From Marinitoga hydrogenitolerans DSM 16785 (GTDB lineage: Bacteria; Thermotogota; Thermotogae; Petrotogales; Petrotogaceae), in contig NZ_FQUI01000025.1 of the NCBI RefSeq assembly GCF_900129175.1, forward strand, positions 1 to 32,802: DNA of 32,802 nucleotides, written 5' to 3'. The notes under the pieces are model-generated. The model was given only the letters and a program-made list of their open reading frames with translations, was not told the DNA's origin and did not search any database. This document shows positions 7,171 through 15,791 of the stretch, in pieces (the stretch's first letter is position 1; each line of letters starts with the position of its first letter). The position numbers were made by a program, and so were the translations under genes.

Positions 7171-9162
7171 TCACTGCCTTATTAATATTCTAAATGTTAA
7201 TCCTGATATTTTTTCAATTGTTTTTATTTTTTCGCCTGTAAAATAATCTATATAATCCCCATTTAGTTCTATATTTGCTTTTACAGGTATTTTTCTTGAA
7301 TTGGATATTATAATTACTTCATCATTTTCAGTATATCTTCTATATATCAAAGCGCCTAATTTTGTTTTTATTACTTCATATTCTCCATATCTTAATGCTT
7401 CATGTTCTTTTCTAAGTTTTATAAGAGATTTATAGTAATTATATATATCCATATTCCAAAATTCTTCATCCCATGGAAATGGTTTTCTACACCAAGGATC
7501 TCTTTCACCTGTCAACCCTATTTCATCTCCATAATATATAACTGGCGCTCCAATAAAGGTCATTTGAATACCAACTGCTATTTTAAATTTATCAATATCA
7601 TCATTTAATTCTGTAATTGCTCTTGGTGTATCATGACTATCTAATAAATTCCATAATGTATGAATTATTTGAGGCGGATACTTTTCTAAATAAGCATTTG
7701 TGTTTTTTACAAAATTATAAGCACTTCCGCCTTTTGCATATCCCAAAGCTGCATCTCTAAACAAATAATTCATAACAGTATCAAAAGCTGGTTTTTCGAA
7801 ATATTGAGTAGAATCTTTCCAGTATTCACCACTAATAACAGCATTTTCATTTATCCCTTTTACTATAGGATAAAAGAAATTTTCCCAGAATGAATTTTTC
7901 ACTTGATCTACTGCATCTAATCTCCAACCATCAATGCCATATTCCATCCATTTTCCTAAGACAGTGGTAATATAAGCTTTTACTTCAGGATTTTCTAAGT
8001 TTAATTTAGGAAGGTCCGCATATCCCCACCATGATTCATAGCTATCTGCAGACTTTGTAACTGGAAATTTCTTTATAAAATACCAATCTAAGTACTTAGA
8101 TCTTTTTTGATTTCTAAATATATCCTGCATGGCAAAAAATTCATCACCTGTATGATTAAAAACTCCATCAAGAATTATTTTTATATTGTTTTTCTTTAAG
8201 TCCTTAACCATTTGGATAAATGTTTTGTCATCACCAAAATGTGAATCTATTCTTAAATAATCTTTAGTATCATATTTATGACTAGAAACTGATTCGAAGA
8301 TTGGATTTAAATAAATTGCCTCTATTCCTAAATTTTTTAAATATTCTATTGATTCTATAATACCTTTTAAATCTCCACCATAAAATCCATTAGAACCTAA
8401 TGATGATGATGTATAATTACCATACCATTCATATGTATATGCTGGATCATTTGTTTTATCTCCATTTCTAAATCTTTCTGGAAATATTTGATAATATATT
8501 CTACCTTTTGTCCAATCTGGTACATCAAAATATTTTATTATTGGTTTATTAAAATCAAATTCAAAATAATCTAAATTAGGATATTCGATACTATTTTCAC
8601 CATCTTTTATAATAAACTTATATCTCAATACATTAGCAGGTGTTTTCACATGGAATCTATATAATTCTGTTTTATCAAATGTTAATTTCTCTTTTTTTAC
8701 GATTTTTGCATTACCAACAAAATATACATCTTCAATATCTTTTTTTTGCACTTCTATTGATAAATAAATATCTCCAGGTTTTACTGGATTTATATATTTT
8801 CTTTCTTTTTCATGTTTTATAAATCCAACTTTTCCATCACCTATAGATGGGTAATATGTTTTTTCTTCTTTTATTATGAGTAATGAATATAATTTTCCGT
8901 TTGAATAAACAGTGTTTGTATTTTTATAATCCAGAATCTCCTTTCCATCTACTAAAAATAAATATTTATATTCCCCTTCTTCTAATTCAAAAGTTTTTTT
9001 CCATAATCCCGTATTTGTTTTTTCCATTTGAATAGGTTCATCTGAAAAATCCCCTATTATTGAAACATTTGAAGCACTTGCAGTATAGTATATAACACTT
9101 TTTATTGAAAATGACATTGTAAAAATTAATATTAAAAATATAAACATAAAAATTTTTTTCAT
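7171..9162 (-). CDS. secreted GH13 alpha-amylase family enzyme (neopullulanase/cyclomaltodextrinase-like)
   Basis: A glycoside hydrolase acting on alpha-glucans. I place the start at the ATG (9160-9162), giving 663 residues, because a GAAAGGGG site lies just before it and a signal peptide follows; an upstream GTG at 9181-9183 overlaps the previous stop. After the signal peptide comes a CBM48/E-set-like domain (~20-90), a second beta domain (~100-215) and the GH13 barrel. Catalytic residues are Asp416 (WRLDAVDQ), Glu446 (SGEYW) and Asp511 (LLDSHDTPR). The DGVFNHTGDEF and LPKLNLENP regions resemble the neopullulanase/cyclomaltodextrinase subfamily (GH13_20, typical MPKLN). It probably cleaves imported malto-oligosaccharides, cyclodextrins or pullulan in the periplasm. 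It lies 17 bases after tmcAL. Confidence 0.93.
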   Translation of the reverse strand: MKKIFMFIFLILIFTMSFSIKSVIYYTASASNVSIIGDFSDEPIQMEKTNTGLWKKTFELEEGEYKYLFLVDGKEILDYKNTNTVYSNGKLYSLLIIKEEKTYYPSIGDGKVGFIKHEKERKYINPVKPGDIYLSIEVQKKDIEDVYFVGNAKIVKKEKLTFDKTELYRFHVKTPANVLRYKFIIKDGENSIEYPNLDYFEFDFNKPIIKYFDVPDWTKGRIYYQIFPERFRNGDKTNDPAYTYEWYGNYTSSSLGSNGFYGGDLKGIIESIEYLKNLGIEAIYLNPIFESVSSHKYDTKDYLRIDSHFGDDKTFIQMVKDLKKNNIKIILDGVFNHTGDEFFAMQDIFRNQKRSKYLDWYFIKKFPVTKSADSYESWWGYADLPKLNLENPEVKAYITTVLGKWMEYGIDGWRLDAVDQVKNSFWENFFYPIVKGINENAVISGEYWKDSTQYFEKPAFDTVMNYLFRDAALGYAKGGSAYNFVKNTNAYLEKYPPQIIHTLWNLLDSHDTPRAITELNDDIDKFKIAVGIQMTFIGAPVIYYGDEIGLTGERDPWCRKPFPWDEEFWNMDIYNYYKSLIKLRKEHEALRYGEYEVIKTKLGALIYRRYTENDEVIIISNSRKIPVKANIELNGDYIDYFTGEKIKTIEKISGLTFRILIRQ

Positions 9163-9179
9163 ATTAAAACCCCTTTCAA

Positions 9180-10478
9180 TCACTTAAGAATAATTATTTT
9201 TGCTTTTTTATCTATTTCTCCTCTAGAAAATTCTTTATTTTTATAATACATTGAATATACATTAGATACTTTAAAATCATATTCTATCATTTTAAAATAT
9301 AAATTCTTTTTTATTTCCCATTCTTTGCGTTTATTATCTAAATCCCTTTCAATATTTTTTATAATAGAAATATAATTTGATGGCGTGACAATTATTGGAT
9401 ACGCTACTTGTTCTCTCATTACTGATAATAATTTTCTTCCTTTTTTTGTAAAACCCAGAACTCTTAAATATTGAGGGCCGTATTTATTAGCATCATATAT
9501 CAAATCTTTTTTTAGTCTAAAATAAATACTTAAGAGTGTCCTTTTTATTCTAGTATAAGTAAATCTTTTAGCTTTTACTAAACGGTAAAATTCTATTATA
9601 GATGCACTTTGTTTTGCAGCTTCTATTATTCTTTGTTCCAAACCTTCATTAATTCCAAAAATTTCTTGAATATCATCCCTATTTAATGTTCTTAAAAAAG
9701 ATAGTAAAGATATTTCATAATCTTCAATAAATATTGGAGCTTTACCTAAATTCTCTTCCCTTTTTAATATTTCATATGTTTTCTGTGGAACTGATTCTTT
9801 TATTAATTCATACATTTCTTCTTTCCACAATTTTCTAATGGCTGTAGCACTAGAAAAATTACCTTTAAATTCTTCATCATTATAATTTGCCCCCTGTCGT
9901 TGTATCACATGTGGGACGATTTTAGAATTATAATATTTTAAAGCTTTTAAATATTCCAATCCTAATATATCATTAGATTTTTCAATAGCCAAAACTTTTT
10001 CTTTTTTTAAGATATTATTTTTTTCAAAAAAATGAATTAATGCGTATTTTCTCGCATTCGGAAAAGAATATCCTTCTTTTAGATATTTTTTTAAAAGATT
10101 TTTAAACTTATCTGGTTGCTTATATATTATATCAGAAATAATATTTAATGTTTCAATATCTGCTGATTCGCTCCCAAATACTATATCTGTTACAACTTTT
10201 GTCCTTTCTAAAATCCCAATAGACCCCAATGCAAAACCATTTGCATCTTGAATAGAATACACAAAGGGTAATTCGATAACAATATCTATTCCCATATTAA
10301 GCGCAATTTCTGTTCTGGCAAATTTATCTAGAATTGCTGGTTCTCCTCTTTGAACAAAATTTCCACTCATCACCGCAATGGTGAAGTCAGGTTTTACTAT
10401 CTCTTTAGCTTTTTTTAAGTGATATAAATGTCCATTATGGAATGGATTATATTCAACGATTACCCCTAATACTTTCAA
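9180..10478 (-). CDS. tmcAL: tRNA(Met) cytidine acetate ligase
   Basis: TmcAL (formerly YlbM) uses ATP and acetate to form N4-acetylcytidine at the wobble position of elongator tRNA-Met. The N-terminus GVIVEYNPFHNGHLYH has the nucleotidyltransferase HxGH-like motif, and MSGNFVQRGEPAILDKFAR follows as in the family. The longest frame begins at a GTG (10485-10487). I prefer the TTG at 10476-10478, because GGAG sits eight bases before it and the product MKVLGVIVEYNPFHNGH then matches the usual family start (432 residues). It begins two bases after the panD stop, so the genes are almost certainly co-transcribed. A tRNA-Met(CAT) gene, a candidate substrate, lies elsewhere in the window at 29828. 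Confidence 0.93.
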   Translation of the reverse strand: MKVLGVIVEYNPFHNGHLYHLKKAKEIVKPDFTIAVMSGNFVQRGEPAILDKFARTEIALNMGIDIVIELPFVYSIQDANGFALGSIGILERTKVVTDIVFGSESADIETLNIISDIIYKQPDKFKNLLKKYLKEGYSFPNARKYALIHFFEKNNILKKEKVLAIEKSNDILGLEYLKALKYYNSKIVPHVIQRQGANYNDEEFKGNFSSATAIRKLWKEEMYELIKESVPQKTYEILKREENLGKAPIFIEDYEISLLSFLRTLNRDDIQEIFGINEGLEQRIIEAAKQSASIIEFYRLVKAKRFTYTRIKRTLLSIYFRLKKDLIYDANKYGPQYLRVLGFTKKGRKLLSVMREQVAYPIIVTPSNYISIIKNIERDLDNKRKEWEIKKNLYFKMIEYDFKVSNVYSMYYKNKEFSRGEIDKKAKIIILK

Positions 10479-10480
10479 AT

Positions 10481-10858
10481 TTAGCACTCCGTTCTAGGTT
10501 CTTCATGATTTTTTAGAATTTTTGGATTATTTTTATCATCTACTACAACTATTTTCGGATTACTTTTTTCTTCTTTGGAATACAACCCATATGCCATAAT
10601 TATAACTTTATCCCCTAATTCCACCATTCTTGCTGCAGCACCATTTAATCCTATAATTCTTGAGCCTCTCGGACCTTTAATAACATATGTTTCAAATCTG
10701 GCTCCATTATTAATATCTACTATTTGAACTAATTCATTTTCTTCGATACCTGAAAGTTCCATTAATTCTTCATCTATCGTGACACTTCCTTCATAATGGA
10801 TATTTTTTTCCGTAACTGTTGCCCGATGAATTTTTCCTTTTAATAATATTCTAAACAT
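10481..10858 (-). CDS. panD: aspartate 1-decarboxylase (pyruvoyl enzyme)
   Basis: Converts L-aspartate to beta-alanine for pantothenate and coenzyme A synthesis. The 125-residue proenzyme shows the self-cleavage site Gly24-Ser25 in YEGSVTID; Ser25 becomes the pyruvoyl group. Lys9, Tyr22, Arg54, Thr57 and Tyr58 sit at the family's active-site positions. [22 protein letters not shown] is the conserved C-terminal core. A GGAGGGG site precedes the ATG. It heads the probable panD-tmcAL-GH13-priA operon; no other pantothenate gene is in the window, though coaE lies at 26964. Confidence 0.97.
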   Translation of the reverse strand: MFRILLKGKIHRATVTEKNIHYEGSVTIDEELMELSGIEENELVQIVDINNGARFETYVIKGPRGSRIIGLNGAAARMVELGDKVIIMAYGLYSKEEKSNPKIVVVDDKNNPKILKNHEEPRTEC

Positions 10859-10893
10859 TTAATTCCCCTCCTATAATAATTGTTTATATTTTT

Positions 10894-10902
10894 ATTCTAC
10901 CA
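10894..10902 (-). promoter_or_regulatory. possible extended -10 for the panD operon
   Basis: The minus strand reads TGGTAGAAT, one mismatch from the extended -10 TGnTATAAT, 36 bases before the panD start. No clear -35 is seen. Confidence 0.35.
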
Positions 10903-10957
10903 TTAAATATTGTATTTTTGGTTTAAAAATATAGAATTTTTTAATAAATTTATTTTG

Positions 10958-10966
10958 TGGTATAAT
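10958..10966 (+). promoter_or_regulatory. extended -10 promoter for the P-loop kinase-like gene
   Basis: TGGTATAAT (10958-10966) is a perfect extended -10, about 32 bases before the ATG. The AAGGGGTGA site follows. The -35 region is only T/A-rich. Confidence 0.6.
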
Positions 10967-10998
10967 TGCATTGAAAATACAAGATAAGGGGTGATTTT

Positions 10999-12765
10999 AT
11001 GTCAAGAACTGTTTTAATTGATGGTAGTGTGTCTTATTCATCAAATGCTCAGATTATTCACAGTAAAATATTAAAAGAATTGGTTATGGAATTTCTAAAG
11101 GATTTAGAAGAAAGAAATGAAAGTTTAATTACTTTTTTTTCACTTTTTTTAAAAAATGAAGATGCTGTAGATATTGATGAAAGATATGATTTAGATCAAA
11201 TAATAAAAATGCTATTCGCTTTATCTGCAGAAAAAATTGATGAAATTGATTCTTCGCCATTTTATAGTTTCCCAAAATTAAGTGATAAAAAGGAGCAAAT
11301 TACAAAGTTTGTTGAAAGAATATATAACTTATGGAGGAACAAACATAGATTTATGATACAAAAAAGCGAATATGTTTCTAATGGTATTCAAAAAATATAT
11401 AAAGAAATGATTCTTGTAAGGAACAATACTGACTTTAAAAGTTTAATTACTAATTTTTATCGCCAAATATTAATTAATATTTCTGACGATAGATTAAAAG
11501 TTTTAAGACAATTACCAAGTGGTGCTCAAGTCGCATTTTCTGTTGATAATCCAAAATTTAAAAATGATGTTCTTAATGGAAAAGATAATTTGTATAAAGT
11601 TCCATTTGTTTGGGGAGTTGTTTTCGAACCACCTGTTATTTTTTATACAAATTCAAATAAACGAAAAGGTGTTTTTAAAGTTATAGATTCTCCTATCCTT
11701 GATAATATTGATTTAGAAAATCCTAAAGATTGGTTTGCTTTTCCTATTCATGTTGGAAAAAAATATATTTTAGTTTATGTATATAAGGAATACTTAGCTA
11801 TGGCCGCTGGTTTAACAAATTTATTTGAATTAGCGGGATTTGGAATAGTTCAAAGAAAAAAACCCGATGGTATATATTTCTTTGGTTTAGAAGATAAGTT
11901 TTTTGAAAAACCTGAATATAAAAATGGCGTTATTTACAAAGAAAAAGACGGAACTTATATAAGTCTTTTAGGAAGAGACAAGCATCTTGACTATTTTGGT
12001 TATATGAAAAAAATGATATTAACAAATCATAATTTAAGAATTATAGACGAAAATAATCTTCCTATACACGGGGCATTAGCTGAAATTGTTTTAAGAAACG
12101 GAAAAAAGGCAAACATAATGTTAATAGGAGATAGTGGAGCTGGGAAGTCTGAAACATTAGATGCTTTAAATAGGCTTTCAAAAGAAGTATCTGAAGTCAA
12201 CATTTTAATAGATGATATGGGTTCATTAGAAATTGATGATAGTGGAAATGTTGTAGCTTTCGGAACTGAAACGGGTGCTTTTGTAAGATTGGATGATTTA
12301 CAACCAGGATACGCTTATTCTGCTATAGATAGAAGTATTTTTATGAATCCTAATGAGATAAATGCAAGGGTAATTGTTCCATACTCAAATTATAAAGAAA
12401 TTATCAAACCAACAAAAATTGATTATTTCTTTTATGCTAATAATTATGTCAAAGTTGAAGACAATAATTATATTGTTTTTTATGATGATTGGAAAAAAGC
12501 ATATGATGTTTTCTCAAAAGGTGCAAGAATGGCAAAAGGTACTACTGCAGAGGTTGGATTAACTTATAGTTATTTTGCAAATCCTTTTGGTGCTGTTCAA
12601 AGAAAAGAAAAACATGAAATTATAGCCCAAAGATTTATAAAACAGATGATAAAAACTAATGTTAAAGTTGGTGAAATCAAAACTCAATTAGGGATTAACG
12701 GATTTGAAGATTTAGGACCTACTTTAGCTGCAAAATCTTTATTACGTTTAATAGATGAGCAATAA
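10999..12765 (+). CDS. P-loop protein resembling HPr kinase / PEP carboxykinase
   Basis: A 588-residue cytoplasmic protein without signal or membrane segments. The C-terminal half carries GDSGAGKSE (377-385), the form of Walker A seen in HPr kinase/phosphorylase and related to the PEP carboxykinase P-loop. LIDDMGSLEIDD (403-414) follows, corresponding to the kinase-2 metal-binding acidic pair. The segment FGTETGAFVRLDDLQPGYAYSAIDRSIFMNP resembles the PEPCK-like core. The N-terminal ~330 residues are unassigned. It is much longer than HPr kinase (~310) and does not follow the ATP-PEPCK layout, so the substrate is unknown; it may be a small-molecule or protein kinase, or have a metabolic sensing role. 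It is monocistronic: its own promoter lies divergent to panD and a strong terminator follows. Confidence 0.7.
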   Translation: MSRTVLIDGSVSYSSNAQIIHSKILKELVMEFLKDLEERNESLITFFSLFLKNEDAVDIDERYDLDQIIKMLFALSAEKIDEIDSSPFYSFPKLSDKKEQITKFVERIYNLWRNKHRFMIQKSEYVSNGIQKIYKEMILVRNNTDFKSLITNFYRQILINISDDRLKVLRQLPSGAQVAFSVDNPKFKNDVLNGKDNLYKVPFVWGVVFEPPVIFYTNSNKRKGVFKVIDSPILDNIDLENPKDWFAFPIHVGKKYILVYVYKEYLAMAAGLTNLFELAGFGIVQRKKPDGIYFFGLEDKFFEKPEYKNGVIYKEKDGTYISLLGRDKHLDYFGYMKKMILTNHNLRIIDENNLPIHGALAEIVLRNGKKANIMLIGDSGAGKSETLDALNRLSKEVSEVNILIDDMGSLEIDDSGNVVAFGTETGAFVRLDDLQPGYAYSAIDRSIFMNPNEINARVIVPYSNYKEIIKPTKIDYFFYANNYVKVEDNNYIVFYDDWKKAYDVFSKGARMAKGTTAEVGLTYSYFANPFGAVQRKEKHEIIAQRFIKQMIKTNVKVGEIKTQLGINGFEDLGPTLAAKSLLRLIDEQ

Positions 12766-12775
12766 TATTAAAGCG

Positions 12776-12799
12776 GGGAGCCTTTCGGCTCCCTTCTTT
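12776..12799. terminator. bidirectional terminator between the P-loop gene and flagellin
   Basis: The stem GGGAGCC/GGCTCCC with loop TTTC is followed by TTCTTT on the plus strand and preceded by AAAG. It serves the upstream plus-strand gene well and the convergent flagellin gene less strongly. Confidence 0.85.
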
Positions 12800-12805
12800 A
12801 ATCAA

Positions 12806-13618
12806 TTATGGAGATTGTAAGATATTAAAGATCGATGTTGCATTTAACTGGCCAGTTTGAGTTAATAGCATGGAGGTCATTTGCTGAAGATTTTGATTCC
12901 TTAAATATTCTGCCATTGTCTTCGCCATATCAGTGCCTGCAATCCTTTCTTCTGCTGCACCTGTGTTTTCTGCTGCATTTAAAAGATTTTCTGCTGCTGT
13001 CCCTAATCTATTTACATATGCTCCTACCTGCGTCCTTGTATTTGTAACCTGTTCTGCTGCATTATCTATCACTGTTAATGCCGCCTCTGCACCCTCTTGA
13101 GTTGTTAAATCAATATTTTCAAGATTTAATGCTTCAGGTCTCATATCTTGAATTTCTACATTTAAATTGTTTCTTCCACTTGCATCTAAGGGCAATTTTA
13201 CCTGAAATTCTCCATTTAATAATTGTTGATTATTATATTCCGTATTTCTTACTGTATCGGTAATTCCCTGTCTTAATTGGTTAAACTCCTCCTGTATAGC
13301 GCTTCTTGCCTCTTCTGGTAAGGTATCATTTGCTGCTCTTACCGCAAGTTCTCTCATACGACCAATTGTATCATTTATTGAAGAAATACCTTGATCTGCA
13401 ACATTTAGCGCACCAATTCCATCGTATATATTTCTTACTGCTTGATATGCTGATCTAAATTGTGTGTTTAATCTTTGTGCCATCGAAAAACCTGCTGGAT
13501 CAACAGCTGAATTTATTAATCTATTCCCACTTGAAAGTTGTTGTGATCTTTGAAGTAATAAATTTGATAAGTTAGATAATCTATTCGTTTGATTTAAATA
13601 ATTATTCCCAATTCTCAT
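12806..13618 (-). CDS. fliC: flagellin
   Basis: The filament subunit of the flagellum, exported by the flagellar type III system, hence without a cleaved signal peptide. The N-terminal D0/D1 region is clear: LSSGNRLINSAVDPAGFSMAQRL at ~27-49, then GALNVADQGISSINDTIGRMRELAVRAANDT. The C-terminal D1/D0 helix is QVGAYVNRLGTAAENL to the end, finishing NATSIFNILQSP. At 270 residues it is near the minimum for flagellins, with almost no variable D2/D3 domain; only ~145-180 is non-core. A GGGAGGGA site supports the start. It stands alone here, with no other flagellar gene in the window, and points away from the large lipoprotein operon. Confidence 0.95.
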   Translation of the reverse strand: MRIGNNYLNQTNRLSNLSNLLLQRSQQLSSGNRLINSAVDPAGFSMAQRLNTQFRSAYQAVRNIYDGIGALNVADQGISSINDTIGRMRELAVRAANDTLPEEARSAIQEEFNQLRQGITDTVRNTEYNNQQLLNGEFQVKLPLDASGRNNLNVEIQDMRPEALNLENIDLTTQEGAEAALTVIDNAAEQVTNTRTQVGAYVNRLGTAAENLLNAAENTGAAEERIAGTDMAKTMAEYLRNQNLQQMTSMLLTQTGQLNATSIFNILQSP

Positions 13619-13707
13619 CTAGGGTTCCCTCCCTTATTAATATATCCTCATTTATTAAGACTTGTTTTTTATAAAAAAGTTCAAAATTTACATTTTATTA
13701 ACGAACT

Positions 13708-13715
13708 TTATCGTC
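13708..13715 (-). promoter_or_regulatory. possible sigma-28 -10 element upstream of flagellin
   Basis: The minus strand reads GACGATAA, one mismatch from the flagellar sigma -10 consensus GCCGATAA, about 90 bases before the flagellin start. The expected TAAAGTTT-like -35 at 11-12 bases upstream is poor, so this is tentative. Confidence 0.3.
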
Positions 13716-13784
13716 TGATAGAGGTCTAAATGATTAAAAGATTAATATTGTTTTAATTTATATTTAATTCAAGGGGGTGGAATA

Positions 13785-15779
13785 ATGGTTAAAAAAATCT
13801 TTTTTTTGTGTTTAATTTTCATTTTGCTGTTCTCCTTATTTTCATGTGATCGTCTCCAACCTACAGAGGAAGGTAGTTTAAAATTTGTTGTAAAAGATAA
13901 AAACACAAACCTTCCTATTTCTGGTGCTCAAATAAAAATTACACAAAATGGTATTTTAAAAATCACCGCTCTTACTGATGAAAATGGAGAATACCTTTTT
14001 ACTTCAGATGCGGGAGAGTATAATTATGAAGTTTCAAAAATCTATTATCTTCCAACAAATGGTAACGCTAAAGTATATGCTAAAGAGCTGCGTTCAGTTA
14101 ATATTTTTTTAGAACCAACAGAAAATAACCCACCAAATTTCATAGGATACATTTCTCCATTAAATAATCAAATAGTTAAAGAAAAAACTGTTGATTTCCA
14201 ATGGAATGCTCAGGACATCGAGAACGATGCTATTTATTATAACATTTATCTAAAATATGTAGGAAATGAATTTCAAAAATTAAATACTCTTCCTTTAACA
14301 AATACACAATATACATATGAGCCACCATTTAAAGGAACATATCAATGGAGAATTGAACTCTGGGACAAACCAAATGAAAATTATAAAATCATAGTTTATG
14401 AAGCTCCACAATTTGATTACCAGCCCACATCCGATTCAACTATTAATCACAAACCAGAAATTTATTTAATATCTCCAGTTAATATAATAATTGAAAAATC
14501 AAATGTTACTTTCACATGGGAAGCTTCAGATCTGGATAAGGATCCTTTAACATTTGATCTCTTTCTCGGAAAATCTCAAAATAGCCTGGCAAATATTGTA
14601 TCTGACTACAATAAAACATCTTACACATACTCCCTCAGTTCTGTTGGAACATATTATTGGAAAATATTAGCCTATGATGGTAAAGAAACTTCTGAATCAA
14701 ATGTTTCTTCCTTTGAATATCTTCCTCCAGAGAATAACCCACCAATGATTTCACTTATAAGTCCAACAGATTATGCCACATTTGATACAAATGACATTCA
14801 ATTTAGTTGGATAGCTACTGATACAGACAATTCAACACTAAATTATAAATTATCGATTGGAAAAACAAATGCAAATATGACAGAAGTACTCTCGTTAGAT
14901 GAAGAAGATGAAAAAGAAATATCTTTTACATACAGATTACCGGAACCCGGTGATTTTTATTGGAATATTACAGTATCTGATGGAATTAATCCTTATGTGA
15001 ATAGTGAAATAAGAAAATTCACTATTATTTCTAATAATAATCCGCCTGTTATTGATGATAATCATAAACCAGATGTTGATACTGTAGTTGGAACACAGGT
15101 TTCATTTGAATGGAATGCATATGACCCAGAAGGTACACCTTTAACCTTTGATTTTTATCTCTCTGATATATATGATGAAGTAAACAATCTAATAGAAAAT
15201 ACCTATACTAGCACAAATTTAAATACAAAATTCTTAAAAGATGTAATTTTAGATTATTCTTCAACATATTTCTGGAGAATTGTTGCAAAAGATGGGATGT
15301 ATGAAATACCAGGCCCTATTTGGAGCTTTAATTTTATAAAAAAAGAAGAAGGAGCTTTAGCAGATTTATATTTCAATCCTGAAACATTGAACTTGAGTAA
15401 AAATTCAACAACTTCCTTCATAATAAAATCTTCATTTATCGAAAATATTTATGGTTTTGATATAAGAATTGGATATGATCCACTCTTTATTACAATAAAC
15501 CCTGATGAATGTTTGGAAAATAATGTCTTTAATAATGGTGATTTTCATATTATTAAAAAAGTCATAGAATATGATGACCATAATGAATTTATTTTTAGTA
15601 TTATTTCGAATTCCAATAACTTTAAAATACCAGAAAACATAATAGAAATCACATTACATTCTATTAATGATGGAAATACAAAAATAAAATTTGAAAAATC
15701 AACATATATTTTTGGACCAAATGAGCCAGAAATAATATTCTCAACAGGTGACTCTATAAAAGTCACCATCTCGGAATAA
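13785..15779 (+). CDS. lipoprotein with Fn3/Ig-like repeats and C-terminal cohesin-like module
   Basis: A 664-residue protein with a lipoprotein-like signal (LFSLFSC, Cys21; Phe at -2 is unusual for a lipobox). Residues ~30-110 form a carboxypeptidase-regulatory-like beta domain (SLKFVVKDKNTNLPISGAQI, then TDENGEYLF). Four Fn3/Ig-like repeats follow at ~115-213, 221-312, 317-414 and 419-518. They are marked by NNPP starts, FxW in strand B and a YxW motif near the end of each. The last ~140 residues (524-663) look like a cohesin: SFIIKSSFIENIYGFDIRIGYDP, then FSIISNSN and IIEITLHSINDG. It may present that cohesin on the outer surface to a dockerin partner; the next two genes each encode a candidate. 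A strong AAGGGGGTGG site is present. First gene of the operon; no convincing promoter was found in front of it. Confidence 0.78.
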   Translation: MVKKIFFLCLIFILLFSLFSCDRLQPTEEGSLKFVVKDKNTNLPISGAQIKITQNGILKITALTDENGEYLFTSDAGEYNYEVSKIYYLPTNGNAKVYAKELRSVNIFLEPTENNPPNFIGYISPLNNQIVKEKTVDFQWNAQDIENDAIYYNIYLKYVGNEFQKLNTLPLTNTQYTYEPPFKGTYQWRIELWDKPNENYKIIVYEAPQFDYQPTSDSTINHKPEIYLISPVNIIIEKSNVTFTWEASDLDKDPLTFDLFLGKSQNSLANIVSDYNKTSYTYSLSSVGTYYWKILAYDGKETSESNVSSFEYLPPENNPPMISLISPTDYATFDTNDIQFSWIATDTDNSTLNYKLSIGKTNANMTEVLSLDEEDEKEISFTYRLPEPGDFYWNITVSDGINPYVNSEIRKFTIISNNNPPVIDDNHKPDVDTVVGTQVSFEWNAYDPEGTPLTFDFYLSDIYDEVNNLIENTYTSTNLNTKFLKDVILDYSSTYFWRIVAKDGMYEIPGPIWSFNFIKKEEGALADLYFNPETLNLSKNSTTSFIIKSSFIENIYGFDIRIGYDPLFITINPDECLENNVFNNGDFHIIKKVIEYDDHNEFIFSIISNSNNFKIPENIIEITLHSINDGNTKIKFEKSTYIFGPNEPEIIFSTGDSIKVTISE

Positions 15780-15791
15780 GGGGGTGAAAGT

